Origin: Natronosalvus vescus
GTDB lineage: Archaea; Halobacteriota; Halobacteria; Halobacteriales; Natrialbaceae
Length of the DNA: 64,000 bases
Reading direction: 5' to 3'
NCBI RefSeq assembly: GCF_023973145.1
Contig: NZ_CP099546.1
Location: forward strand, 3,772,671-3,836,670
In this document: positions 1-8,446 of the stretch, piece after piece
Layout: every line of letters starts with the position of its first letter
How positions within the stretch are numbered: the first letter of the stretch is position 1
Translations under genes and position numbers: made by a program
Notes under the pieces: generated by a model
Seen by the model: the letters and a program-made list of their open reading frames with translations, nothing else
Database searches by the model: none
Told to the model about the DNA's origin: nothing

Positions 1-353
1 ACCGAACCCTCTGTACAGGAGGCGCGTCTGTACACGGCGCACTGATCCGATTCGTCGTGGTTTCCCCCGTTCCACAGCGGCATGAAATCGGTGAGTTCGA
101 GCGTGCCGCCGGGCGTCGTGAACGTCGTCTCGAGCACGTTCGTATGCTCGAGGTACGTTCGCTCGACGTCGGCACTGTCCGTCGGTCGTATCGCAAAGTA
201 GCCGCCACGGTCGTCGTCGAGTAGCCGGGCGAACACACTCGGGGCTGCCACGTGGGGGAAACAACACCAGTCGATCGACCCAGTTCGGTCGATGAGAGCC
301 GTTCGGTCGTCGTTGCCAATTATCGCGTAGTCGCGAAGTGAGCTGAATCCCAT
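1..353 (-). CDS. GH15 family glycoside hydrolase (5' part only)
   Basis: The N-terminal ~117 residues of a GH15-type glucoamylase/trehalase-like protein read on the minus strand and run off the left edge. The start ATG is at 351-353. The first residues, MGFSSLRDYAIIGN, followed by a GSIDW motif near residue 30, a 'FARLLD' segment and a later 'TDFMP' motif, are the usual opening of prokaryotic GH15 proteins (N-terminal beta-sandwich before the alpha/alpha barrel). Family members hydrolyse alpha-glucosidic bonds in trehalose or maltooligosaccharides. The catalytic barrel is outside the window, so substrate cannot be judged. No signal peptide is seen, so it is probably cytoplasmic. A sugar ABC importer nearby would fit a role in sugar use, but that is inference. 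Confidence 0.8.
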   Translation of the reverse strand, partial: MGFSSLRDYAIIGNDDRTALIDRTGSIDWCCFPHVAAPSVFARLLDDDRGGYFAIRPTDSADVERTYLEHTNVLETTFTTPGGTLELTDFMPLWNGGNHDESDQCAVYRRASCTEGS

Positions 354-650
354 AGGTACGGTGATTGTGAGTCGGTGAATCGAGTTGCGGAACGGTCGTC
401 TCGAGGGGGTCGACCGGCTGTTGTGTGACCGGTCGATGGACTCGAGAACCGATCGTGAGCCCACGCTCGAGACAACGGGTACACGGTCACTACCCATTGG
501 ACGATTCCGTCCATAAACGTGGTGCCAGAAACCGCCGCTTACTTTCGTAGATGGCTCTCAAGTGAGCCGTTCGAACCCACCCGTTCCCCAGTGTTATAAC
601 ATCACTCCCGTGGTCAGGGATGGTGTTCTGGGACGCCACGCGTCTCCGGA
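354..650. other. intergenic region between divergent genes
   Basis: About 300 bases separate the GH15 gene (minus) from the oxidoreductase gene (plus). No reading frame here looks coding. It should carry both promoters. I see no strong hairpin, repeat or clear operator. Confidence 0.5.
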
Positions 651-1631
651 GTGAGTGTACTCATGTCGATCGGCTACCACGCTTCTCACGAACAGTTCGC
701 CCCCAGCGACCTCCTCGAGTACGTCCAACAGGCGTCGAACAGCGGATTCGAACACTGCCTGGCCTCCGATCACTTCCATCCCTGGAGTGAACGCCAGGGG
801 GAATCGGGCCACGTCTGGTCGTGGCTCGGCGCTGCGATGCAGGCGACGCCGATGACGTTCGGGATGGTCAACGCACCTGGCTACCGGTATCACCCTGCAA
901 TTATCGCTCAGGCGGCGGCGACCCTCAGGGAGCTATACCCGGAGCGACTCTGGATGAGCGTCGGAAGCGGACAGTTGCTCAACGAAGGAGTTGCGGGCGT
1001 CGACTGGCCGGTCAAGGCCGACCGAAACGAGCGCCTCGAGGAGTGTGCCGAGATCATGCGACGCCTCTGGGACGGCGAGGAGGTCACCCACGACGGACAC
1101 GTGACGGTGGAGCGAGCGACACTATACACTCGGCCCGAGTCGCCGCCACCGCTCCTCGGTGCCGCGCTCTCCGAGGAAACCGCCCGGTGGCTCGGCACCT
1201 GGGCCGACGGGATGATCACGCTCGGGACGCCCGACCACGAGGCCGACGCGGCGCGCATCGAGGCGTTTCGCGAGGACGACCCGGACGCGGAGAAACCCGT
1301 TTACCTGAAGGTGCAGCTCTCGTACGACGAAAGCCACGACGCGGCTCTCGAGGGTGCCTACGACCAGTGGCGCACGAACTGTATTCCCGGATCCGTCACT
1401 CAGCAACTTCGGACGCCAGCGGAATTCGACGAACTGGGCGAGACCGTCGACCGAGCGCAGGTCGAAGAGAACGTCCGCGTCTCCGCCAGCCTCGAGGAGC
1501 ACGTCGAGTGGCTCGAACGGGATTTCGACCACGGCGTCGACCGAGTGTACCTCCACAACGTGAACACGAACCAGGAAGCCTTCATCGAGGATTTCGGTGA
1601 GGGTGTGCTGAGCCAGGTTTCCGGTACTTGA
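651..1631 (+). CDS. LLM-class (F420-type fold) oxidoreductase
   Basis: A luciferase-like monooxygenase TIM-barrel protein of 326 residues (322 from the internal ATG at 663). The opening IGYHASHEQFAPSDLL, the 'ASDHFHPW' motif and 'FGMVNAPGYRYHPA' match the TIGR03885-like 'non-F420 flavinoid' branch of the LLM superfamily. Members bind F420 or flavin and oxidise or reduce small substrates in the cytoplasm; the substrate is unknown here. Two starts are possible, GTG at 651 and ATG at 663; family members commonly begin at or just before the IGYH strand, so ATG 663 is at least as likely. It stands alone, divergent from GH15 and convergent with the amidotransferase gene. Confidence 0.85.
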   Translation: MSVLMSIGYHASHEQFAPSDLLEYVQQASNSGFEHCLASDHFHPWSERQGESGHVWSWLGAAMQATPMTFGMVNAPGYRYHPAIIAQAAATLRELYPERLWMSVGSGQLLNEGVAGVDWPVKADRNERLEECAEIMRRLWDGEEVTHDGHVTVERATLYTRPESPPPLLGAALSEETARWLGTWADGMITLGTPDHEADAARIEAFREDDPDAEKPVYLKVQLSYDESHDAALEGAYDQWRTNCIPGSVTQQLRTPAEFDELGETVDRAQVEENVRVSASLEEHVEWLERDFDHGVDRVYLHNVNTNQEAFIEDFGEGVLSQVSGT

Positions 1632-1728
1632 GCTGTCGAAGTCCGAGTGCAGTTTGATTGGGTCCGGTCATCGTTCCACGCACACTGCCTTCACATTCCA
1701 CCAGCGCTGCAACCTCCTTCCCCTCGCC

Positions 1729-2388
1729 CTACCGACTCGAGCCACCCTCTTCGACGAGCGTCTGAAAGTTCTCGAAGACCCGCACCGCGTTCACGTCGGC
1801 GAAGTCGTGTTCGGTCTCCGTCCAGCCGAAATCCGCCTCGAGCCGATCGCGCAGATCGGCCGTGAACTCTGGGTGGAACTGCGTCGTCCACAGCGGCGCA
1901 TCGCGGTGGCGGGTGGCGAACGCGGGATAGTACGACGCGCTCGCGATCGGTTCCAGCCCCAAACCGAGTTCAGTGACGACGTCGCCGTGTACCGCCGGAA
2001 AAATGGGTTCGACGTCGTCGAAGAGCGGATCCTCCGCGAGGTCGGCAGTGACGAGCTTGGACGTCGTTTCTCCGGCTTCGACGGTGCCGCCGAGTGCCGC
2101 GTTGACGATCTGGTGGCCGAAACAGACGCCCAGCGTTGGAATTTCGCGCTCGAGCAGGTCGCGAACGAGCGATTCCTGGTCGGCGATCCACGGTTGGTCG
2201 TCGACCTCGTACACGCCAGCGGTGCTCCCGGTGAGGATGACACCGTCGACGCCCTCGAATGCGGGTCGCTCACCGGCCGGGAAGTCACACTCGAGCGCGT
2301 TCGGAACGTACGACGCGAGCGCGTCACAGTGGTAGGCGTACTCGTCGTCGACCTCGTTGTGGACGACGAGGATCGTCGGGTCGGCCAT
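1729..2388 (-). CDS. type 1 glutamine amidotransferase
   Basis: A stand-alone class I glutamine amidotransferase domain of 219 residues, resembling the GuaA N-terminal domain. The nucleophile elbow GVCFGHQ places the catalytic Cys at residue 89; the His and Glu of the triad are in 'FHPEF' (His172, Glu174). 'ILTGSTAGVYE' forms the usual oxyanion-side loop. The fold hydrolyses glutamine to supply ammonia, but free-standing haloarchaeal members have no proven acceptor. No synthetase partner is adjacent, so GMP synthase subunit A cannot be claimed. Monocistronic, convergent with the LLM oxidoreductase. Confidence 0.85.
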   Translation of the reverse strand: MADPTILVVHNEVDDEYAYHCDALASYVPNALECDFPAGERPAFEGVDGVILTGSTAGVYEVDDQPWIADQESLVRDLLEREIPTLGVCFGHQIVNAALGGTVEAGETTSKLVTADLAEDPLFDDVEPIFPAVHGDVVTELGLGLEPIASASYYPAFATRHRDAPLWTTQFHPEFTADLRDRLEADFGWTETEHDFADVNAVRVFENFQTLVEEGGSSR

Positions 2389-2643
2389 CGTTCACCGTGT
2401 GGTGGCGTGTCGGCAAAACGCTAGCGGTCTGGTCGATGTGTATCGGTTGGGAGTGTCACTCGAGCCAGCGAACAGGTTGATAGGTAGGGCCCGGAATTCG
2501 AGGTCTCTCCGTCGACCCTCCGCTCACGAAACACCGGTCGCACGGAGCGATGACAGTTCGTGCTACCCGCCCGAGCGAGTATCGTTTTTGCTGAACCATC
2601 CATTCTGCCGCACTATTCAAAAAAACAGCCAGTAGAGTAGGGA

Positions 2644-2651
2644 TTAATAAT
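2644..2651 (+). promoter_or_regulatory. TATA-like box of sugar ABC operon
   Basis: The AT-rich stretch TTAATAAT lies about 25-30 bases before the ATG at 2676, the spacing of an archaeal TATA box for a leaderless transcript. The surrounding 2600-2670 region is clearly AT-rich compared with flanking genes. Confidence 0.45.
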
Positions 2652-2675
2652 GATATCCGTCTTTAAAGAGGGTGA

Positions 2676-3806
2676 ATGGTCGCCATTACGCTCGAAAACG
2701 TCAGCAAATACTTCGGGGATACGGTGGCGAACTACCAGGTGAGCCTCGAGGTAGAAGACGCCGAGTTTCTCGTGATACTGGGGCCGTCCGGGTGTGGGAA
2801 GACGACGGCGCTACGCATGATCGCCGGACTCGAGCAACCGTCGGAGGGGGCCATCTACTTCGACGACGACCGCGTCGACAATCGGTCACCGAGTGCCCGA
2901 AACGTCGCGATGGTGTTTCAGAACTACGCCCTCTATCCGCACATGACGGTCGGGGAGAACATCGGTTACCCGTTGAAAGTCCGCGGCTTTTCTCCCGACG
3001 AGCGTGACGAGAAAGTCGAGGAGGTAACCGAACTGCTCCACATCGAAGATCAGGTCGCGAAAAAACCGGGGGAGCTGAGCGGCGGACAGCGTCAGCGAGT
3101 GGCGCTCGCCCGAGCCATCGTCCGGGAGCCGTCAGTCTTTCTCCTCGACGAACCCCTGTCGAATCTCGACGCCAAATTGCGACAGGAGATGCGCATCGAG
3201 CTGAAACGCCTCCAGAACGAGCTCGACATCACGACGGTCTACGTGACGCACAATCAGGAGGAGGCGATGGGCATGGCTGACACGGTCGCGGTCATGAACC
3301 AGGGAACGGTTCAACAGGTTGCCCCACCGCAAGAGCTCTACGACCGACCCAGGACGGCATGGGTCGCCCAGTTCATCGGATCGCCGCCGATGAACCTGTT
3401 CGAGGGAACTCGCCGTAACGGTTCGATCGACCTCGGAGCGGCTGGTACCGTCGATCTGGGGGGCGTCATCGAAGCCAAGGGAGCCGTTGTGGAGACGGGT
3501 GAACGGGAAGACGTCGGAACCGCCAGTGTGGTGGCGGCCGATTCCCAGGGCGAGGTCTCACTCGGTGTTCGACCCGAGAACCTGACCCTGACCACCACGC
3601 GTCCGTCATCGGGGAACGTCATCGAAGGAACGGTCGACACCGTCGAACCGCTTGGGGAGTACATCCTGATCAACGTCACCGTCAACGAACAAATCGTCAA
3701 CGCGAAGGTGGCTGATCGTTCCGTTTCGCGGGGCGATCGAGTGTACCTCACGTTCGACGCCGACGACGCCTACGTGTACGACACGAACGGAGAGCTGGTG
3801 GCATGA
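2676..3806 (+). CDS. carbohydrate ABC transporter ATP-binding protein (MalK/UgpC type)
   Basis: A 376-residue ABC ATPase powering the importer formed with the next two genes. Walker A is GPSGCGKT (36-43), signature LSGGQ (134-138), Walker B FLLDEP (155-160) and the switch His is at 192. The C-terminal ~130 residues form the TOBE/OB regulatory domain typical of MalK/UgpC-type ATPases of CUT1 sugar importers. The ATG at 2676 is preferred over in-phase alternatives because VAITLENVSK is the normal family start. It is the first gene of a plus-strand operon (ATPase, permease, permease), followed after 27 bases by the first permease. The cargo is not readable from the sequence; CUT1 systems move glycerol-phosphate, di- and oligosaccharides. 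Confidence 0.93.
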   Translation: MVAITLENVSKYFGDTVANYQVSLEVEDAEFLVILGPSGCGKTTALRMIAGLEQPSEGAIYFDDDRVDNRSPSARNVAMVFQNYALYPHMTVGENIGYPLKVRGFSPDERDEKVEEVTELLHIEDQVAKKPGELSGGQRQRVALARAIVREPSVFLLDEPLSNLDAKLRQEMRIELKRLQNELDITTVYVTHNQEEAMGMADTVAVMNQGTVQQVAPPQELYDRPRTAWVAQFIGSPPMNLFEGTRRNGSIDLGAAGTVDLGGVIEAKGAVVETGEREDVGTASVVAADSQGEVSLGVRPENLTLTTTRPSSGNVIEGTVDTVEPLGEYILINVTVNEQIVNAKVADRSVSRGDRVYLTFDADDAYVYDTNGELVA

Positions 3807-3833
3807 CGCTGCCCGCTCAAGACGGGTAACCAC

Positions 3834-4793
3834 ATGAGCCTACAGGATCATATCGACAGCATAACGGTCGACGACGAGACGGAGGGAGTGCTTGACTTCG
3901 ACCGGGAGAAGGCGGTCGCACTGGCAGTGTTCCTGATCCCCGGGTTGACACTCTTCGGGATCTTCTCGGTCGCTCCAATCGTCTATTCAGCGGTCGGGAG
4001 TTTCTTCTCGTGGGACACCTTCACGATTGAGAGCTTCGTTGGCCTCGACAACTGGATACGTTCGCTTACCGACCCGTTGATCGTCCACTGGACGAACATG
4101 CAGCAGTTCCGATATCCGATGGGCGCGCTCACACACAACCTCCTCTGGGTCGTCCTTCACGTCCCCGCGAGCACGTTCCTGGGGCTCGGGCTGGCGTTGT
4201 TGTTCGCCGACCTGAAGGGGCGACAGATCCTGCGATCGATGGTCTTCGCCGGATTCACCGTTCCGCCCATCGTCATCGGGCTGGTTCTCATGTTCATCTA
4301 CGATCCCCAGGCCGGGATATTCAACGAGGTACTTCGCGTGGTCGGTCAGGAGGGGTGGGTTCGAAACTGGACGCAGTCGCCCCAGGTCGCGATTTACGCC
4401 CTCATCGTCGGCGGGATCTGGATCCACACGGGATTCAGCATGTTGCTCTACAGCTCCGCGCTGTCCGCCATCGATCCATCCCTGATCGAGTCGGCTAAAA
4501 TCGACGGGGCCGGGCCGTGGCGACGGTTCTGGGACATCGTTTGGCCGCTGGTTAAGCCCGTAACCGCAGTGGTCGTCATCATGGGCATCATCTGGGTGAT
4601 GCGGATGTTCGACATCGTCTACGCTGCCGGGGGCGCTGCTGGCGGCCCGAACCACGCCTATTCGGTGCTCGGTATCGAAGTGTACCGGGCCGCGTTCCGC
4701 CCGCCGATAGATTACGGGATGGCGATGGTGGTAGCGTTGATACAGCTGTTTATCGTCGCCCCCCTCGCGCTGTACATCGCCCGCATGAACTGA
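3834..4793 (+). CDS. sugar ABC transporter permease (MalF-like)
   Basis: A 319-residue inner-membrane permease with six or so hydrophobic segments. The cytoplasmic EAA loop (around residues 218-238, 'ESAKIDGAGPWRRFWDIVWP') contacts the ATPase. The first membrane segment (about residues 26-50, 'VALAVFLIPGLTLFGIF') and the overall length fit MalF/UgpA permeases lacking the large extra periplasmic loop. It follows the ATPase gene and lies six bases before the second permease gene, so the three are almost certainly co-transcribed and form one heterodimeric channel. Confidence 0.92.
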   Translation: MSLQDHIDSITVDDETEGVLDFDREKAVALAVFLIPGLTLFGIFSVAPIVYSAVGSFFSWDTFTIESFVGLDNWIRSLTDPLIVHWTNMQQFRYPMGALTHNLLWVVLHVPASTFLGLGLALLFADLKGRQILRSMVFAGFTVPPIVIGLVLMFIYDPQAGIFNEVLRVVGQEGWVRNWTQSPQVAIYALIVGGIWIHTGFSMLLYSSALSAIDPSLIESAKIDGAGPWRRFWDIVWPLVKPVTAVVVIMGIIWVMRMFDIVYAAGGAAGGPNHAYSVLGIEVYRAAFRPPIDYGMAMVVALIQLFIVAPLALYIARMN

Positions 4794-4799
4794 TTCGCC

Positions 4800-5774
4800 A
4801 TGGTAGAAGACGACCCCCTCGAACCGACAGGCATCGACGCTGGCCCCGAACGATCAACCGATCACGATCGGTACCCGTCGGTCGCCGACGTTCCGGACGT
4901 TCCCCCGACGGCTGACCTGACCTGGCGGACGCGTATCGCCGAATCTATTCCCGGGAAGCGTCGAACCCTCAAGTACGTCGTCGCCATCGCCATCGCCGTC
5001 CTCTGGATAGTGCCGTTCATCGGGTTGTTCATGGCGTCGATCCGACCCCTTCCGGAGATCATCGGCGGCTGGTGGCAGCTCGAGGGGATGACTGTCACGT
5101 TCGAGAACTACTCCCGGGCGTGGGACTACAGCACTGCGCCGATGCGACAGGCGTTGCTCAACACGTTCATCGTCACCATCCCGGCGGTGCTCGTCGTGAT
5201 GCTACTCGGCGTGATGGCGGCGTACCCGTTCGCCCGATTCGAGTTCCCGCTGAAGACGACGCTGTTTTTCCTGATCCTGCTGGTCATGGCCGCGCCGCCG
5301 GAACTCATCGCGATGGGAAACTACAACGCCCTCCGTGAGTTCGGATTGTTCGATACCTACATGGGACTGATACTGATCCACATCGGGTGGGGGCTCGGCT
5401 GGGTCGTGCTGTTCCTGCGAAACTTCCTCCTCGGCATTCCGGAGGAGCTCGAGGAAGCCGCACGCGTCGACGGAGCCTCGCGCTACCAGATCTTTCGGAC
5501 GATCATCCTGCCACTCTCGACGCCGGCGCTCGTGTCGGTCGCGGTCATCCAGTTCACGTGGGTCTGGAACGCCTTCTTCTTCCCCCTGGTGTTCATGCGC
5601 TCGCCCGAACTCTACCTCGCACCACAAGTTCTTCCACTCATGCGCGGACGGGTGCAGGTCGAGTGGGGACTCATCGCTGCCGGATCGATCATGACGATGG
5701 CGGTGCCGGTAATTCTGTTCCTGGTGCTCCAGCGGTACTACAAGCGCGGGATGGTTGCCGCGGTGGCGGATTGA
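4800..5774 (+). CDS. sugar ABC transporter permease (MalG-like)
   Basis: The second permease, 324 residues, MalG/UgpE type. A ~60-residue hydrophilic acidic N-terminal tail precedes the first membrane segment ('YVVAIAIAVLWIVPFIGLFMASI'). The EAA loop is near residues 217-237 ('EEAARVDGASRYQIFRTI'). The C-terminus ends 'YYKRGMVAAVAD', close to the usual 'QRYFVRGLTAGAVK' ending of the family. It pairs with the preceding permease and closes the operon, converging on the binding-protein pair on the other strand. Confidence 0.92.
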   Translation: MVEDDPLEPTGIDAGPERSTDHDRYPSVADVPDVPPTADLTWRTRIAESIPGKRRTLKYVVAIAIAVLWIVPFIGLFMASIRPLPEIIGGWWQLEGMTVTFENYSRAWDYSTAPMRQALLNTFIVTIPAVLVVMLLGVMAAYPFARFEFPLKTTLFFLILLVMAAPPELIAMGNYNALREFGLFDTYMGLILIHIGWGLGWVVLFLRNFLLGIPEELEEAARVDGASRYQIFRTIILPLSTPALVSVAVIQFTWVWNAFFFPLVFMRSPELYLAPQVLPLMRGRVQVEWGLIAAGSIMTMAVPVILFLVLQRYYKRGMVAAVAD

Positions 5775-5784
5775 GGGTCGCGTC

Positions 5785-5798
5785 GTCGCTCGAGCGAC
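5785..5798. terminator. short palindrome after the permease operon
   Basis: A perfect 14-base palindrome, GTCGCTCGAGCGAC, begins 11 bases after the permease stop codon, with a related GCTCGAGC a little further on. It sits between two convergent operons, so a terminator or RNA-processing role is plausible. There is no T-tract. Confidence 0.25.
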
Positions 5799-5930
5799 GG
5801 ACGACGACGGTCTCGCGGTCTCGCACGTTCGCTCGAGCAACGAGCGACGGTGCCTTGACACGGGTCACGAACGTCACAGATCTCCCGATCTTTCCTACGA
5901 GTCACAGTGGACAACTTCGCGACACGAACG

Positions 5931-6233
5931 TCACAACGGCATCATCCCGGCCCGCGTCAGCCACACCGCTATAACGGCAACGATGAGATTCGTGATGAGA
6001 AAGAATCGAGAGGACATCCAGGCGAACGAGAGCAACACCGCGATCGGGAGGGCAGCGATGAGTGCCGGCCAGAGACCACGCACTGCCAGGGAGGCGAAAA
6101 ATGCCGTGGTGAAGACGTACAGGACGTCGACAGCGACGGCGTTCACACTGCTTCGACGGATCTCCTGGCCAATGATGACCAGCGTCTCGAGGACGCTGCG
6201 TCCGTCGTCCACACCGCTGCCGACGTCGGCCAC
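5931..6233 (-). CDS. small membrane protein in the binding-protein operon
   Basis: A 100-residue protein read from a GTG at 6233, one base after the stop codon of the solute-binding protein, so translation is probably coupled. About 25 polar residues are followed by three closely spaced hydrophobic segments ('VAVDVLYVFTTAFFASLAV', 'LWPALIAALPIAVLLSFAW', 'FFLITNLIVAVIAVWL'). I do not recognise a family. Its position suggests an accessory subunit or membrane anchor for the binding protein, which itself has no lipid anchor. No ATG start is available in this frame between the stop of the upstream gene and the first membrane segment. Confidence 0.6.
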   Translation of the reverse strand: MADVGSGVDDGRSVLETLVIIGQEIRRSSVNAVAVDVLYVFTTAFFASLAVRGLWPALIAALPIAVLLSFAWMSSRFFLITNLIVAVIAVWLTRAGMMPL

Positions 6234-6234
6234 G

Positions 6235-7500
6235 TTATGCCTCGTCGTCCCCGACCGTCTCCTGGAGCACGTCGTCGAGCGCCTCGGTAATCGGCTCGAC
6301 GTCTTGATCCGGTTCCGCCCAGAACCCGAGCAGTTGCGACCAGAACTCCGCCTGGAACGGATCACCGAGCGCGTCGTCCAGGTCGGGGACGAGTTCGACC
6401 TCGTCGGCCTCCTCGGTGAGATCGCGCATGACGTCGAGTTCGTAGGCGTCCTCGGAGACGTCGACCGCCGTGGGGACGAAACCGCCGCGTTCGGTCCAGA
6501 CCTCCTGTCCGTCGGCCGAAATGATCGCCTCGAGCGCGTCTCTCGCCGCATCTGGGTCGTCGACGTACGCGGGGATGGTGAACCAGTTGATACTCGTCAC
6601 CATCGCTTCCGCCCCGGGGAGCATGAAGTAGTTCAGATCCTCGGGATCCTCGATCGCGCCGAACGCTGGCGTCCACGACCCCATGAAGTACAACGGCGTC
6701 TCGTTCGACCAGAAGAACTCGTACTGGATCCCGAAGTCACGAACCTCGCTGAAGTATCCCTCGAGGTGGAGTTCCTGGAGCTCCTCGAACGCCGTGATGA
6801 TCCGGTCGTCAGTGAAGTCGGCTTCCCCCTCGATGAGGTCGACCTGAAGCTCGTGGCCGTCGTCCTGTCGAAGGATGAAGGCCTCCGTGACGTCGCTGAG
6901 CGGCCATCCGTCGCCGTTTCCTGAAGCCAGCGGCGCTTCGACGCCGTCTATTCCGTCGATCTCCGCGAGCAGGTCGAGGAACGCGTCGTAGTCGTCCGGT
7001 TCCTCGAGGTCGTGATCGTCGAAAAACGACTGGCGATACCAGAATCCCGGCTTGAGATCGCCGCCGAACGGCGCGGCGTACACCTCGTCGTTCACCGACA
7101 CCGTCGCGTGATCGGTGGTGTAGTCGTCCTCGTCCCAGAGGTCGCCCACCGGCTCGAGGTGGCCGGCTTCGCCGTCGCGTCGAACCCGACCTTCCATCGG
7201 CAACACGACGATGTCGGCGGTCGCGATTCCCGTCTCGTAATCCATGAGGGTTTGCGACAGGAGTGTTTCGGTGTCCCGGGGTGCGTAGGAGATGTCTATG
7301 CCGGTCTCCTCCTCGGCGTAGTCGACGACGGCGAGGAAGTCTTCCTCCTCGTCGTCTGTCCAGACCGCAGTGACGGTGACCTCACCCTCCTGCACGGTCG
7401 AACGAGCCTGTACGTTGGTCGCCCCTGCCAGACCCACGGTGCCAATGCCTATCGCTTCCAGTACGGTACGTCGATCGATTTGCCAGTCGGACTCGCCCAT
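6235..7500 (-). CDS. ABC transporter extracellular solute-binding protein (Tat substrate)
   Basis: A 421-residue family 1 (sugar-type) solute-binding protein. Residues 10-11 are a twin arginine followed by 'TVLEAIG' and a hydrophobic stretch, giving a Tat signal peptide with a likely cleavage site after 'NVQA' near residue 32. No lipobox cysteine follows, unlike many haloarchaeal binding proteins, so it may be soluble or held by a partner. The mature part begins 'EVTVTAVWTDDEEEDF' and contains 'FMGSWTPAF', typical of sugar binders. It is probably the capture subunit for the ABC importer encoded convergently at 2676-5774. It heads a two-gene operon with the small membrane protein. Confidence 0.88.
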   Translation of the reverse strand: MGESDWQIDRRTVLEAIGIGTVGLAGATNVQARSTVQEGEVTVTAVWTDDEEEDFLAVVDYAEEETGIDISYAPRDTETLLSQTLMDYETGIATADIVVLPMEGRVRRDGEAGHLEPVGDLWDEDDYTTDHATVSVNDEVYAAPFGGDLKPGFWYRQSFFDDHDLEEPDDYDAFLDLLAEIDGIDGVEAPLASGNGDGWPLSDVTEAFILRQDDGHELQVDLIEGEADFTDDRIITAFEELQELHLEGYFSEVRDFGIQYEFFWSNETPLYFMGSWTPAFGAIEDPEDLNYFMLPGAEAMVTSINWFTIPAYVDDPDAARDALEAIISADGQEVWTERGGFVPTAVDVSEDAYELDVMRDLTEEADEVELVPDLDDALGDPFQAEFWSQLLGFWAEPDQDVEPITEALDDVLQETVGDDEA

Positions 7501-8072
7501 AGCTGTACGGGCCGATGTCGTCGAATATAATGTGTTGAGACGGTTGTCATCGAAACTATACCTTTCCGATTAGACGTCTCCACTCAACTGAACACATATC
7601 GAACTGTTTCGGCTGTTCTGTCTGTATCACGAACACTCTGCAGGCCATCACGGTATCGAGTGCCATTCGCGGCACAGAAGGACAGCCACCCTCGAGCAGC
7701 GAGACGTGATTCAATCGTCGATGGAACCGTTCGACTCGTCCGGGGTACCGTGACCAGTATCGCCGTCGGTCACAATTTGAAGCGTCCCTCTCATTCTACT
7801 TTCTTGAGGAGTACAGCGATATTACTCGATGAGCAGCGCTCGAGACCCAGCGTAAAACTGTGTTCACGTGGTGACGATCGGTCACTCGAGGCGTGACGTC
7901 AGCCACGTTACTGTCGAGATCCACACGGTTGGAGGCGTACAGTACGGGCAGACACGTCCGACAACAGCTATCGTGGTTCATTTCACCGGACGATTTCCTG
8001 AGACATCTGCATCGTTCAGGGTAATCGAAATCGGTTCGTTTAACCTGCTGAGGCGAGAAGCCCGAACCGCGT
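7501..8072. other. non-coding region upstream of binding-protein gene and tRNA-Leu
   Basis: About 570 bases with no convincing gene; the reading frames present have poor codon structure for this genome. The left side, with 'GTCGAATATAATGTG' near 7520, is AT-rich and probably holds the promoter of the minus-strand binding-protein gene. The right end holds the tRNA promoter. Confidence 0.5.
8039..8044 (+). promoter_or_regulatory. TATA-like box of tRNA-Leu
   Basis: TTTAAC lies about 30 bases before the first base of the tRNA, the usual distance for haloarchaeal tRNA promoters. Confidence 0.4.
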
Positions 8073-8155
8073 GCGAGGGTAGCCAAGCGGCCAACGGCGG
8101 CGGACTCAAGATCCGCTCTCGTAGGAGTTCGTGGGTTCGATTCCCTCCCCTCGCA
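8073..8155 (+). tRNA. tRNA-Leu(CAA)
   Basis: An 83-base class II tRNA. The acceptor arms GCGAGGG (8073-8079) and CCCTCGC (8148-8154) pair fully, with discriminator A at 8155 and no encoded CCA. The anticodon stem CGGA/TCCG encloses loop CTCAAGA, giving anticodon CAA (reads UUG). A long variable arm (TCTCGTAGGAG region) fits leucine. The T loop is TTCGATT. The T stem GTGGG/CCCTC has one T-T mismatch (second pair), unusual but tolerable. A partial copy of its 3' end follows about 98 bases downstream. Confidence 0.93.
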
Positions 8156-8228
8156 TCGTAACGAAGCGCATGCACGCGCTGAGTGAGATGCCGGAGGGAT
8201 TGAATCAGGGAGCAGGTTTCCTGCGACC

Positions 8229-8253
8229 GTGGTTCGATTTCCTCCCCTCGCAT
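8229..8253 (+). repeat. partial copy of tRNA-Leu 3' end
   Basis: Twenty-five bases nearly repeat the tRNA-Leu T arm plus acceptor 3' strand (8131-8156), differing by a one-base deletion and one C-to-T change. It could be the outer att copy left by a lost tRNA-targeted integrative element, or a decayed partial tRNA duplicate. The ~70 bases between the copies contain no gene. Confidence 0.6.
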
Positions 8254-8446
8254 CCCAGTGCGGCGCGAAAGCGCCCACCAGGGATGCAGAAGGTCCTACG
8301 CGGGATCTTCCCTCGCAAAACTACTTTCGATACCACTCTCGAGGAGCGACTGCGCTCGTCGGCCACCCCACCCGAGCGACTGTGCCCTCTCTCGAGCGCT
8401 CGAGTCAGGTAAGCATCCTTAAGCGTCGCGACGAAAAGGGTCTCGT

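Noticed and set aside
8155..8229. A small CRISPR-like or integrated element between the two tRNA-Leu ends
   Set aside because: Only ~70 bases, no repeat-spacer pattern and no gene.
7796..8278. Minus-strand frame across tRNA-Leu
   Set aside because: It translates the tRNA and its 3' copy ('EGRESNPRTPTRADLESAAVGRLATLARG' in blocks), a known artefact of tRNA-Leu reverse strands.
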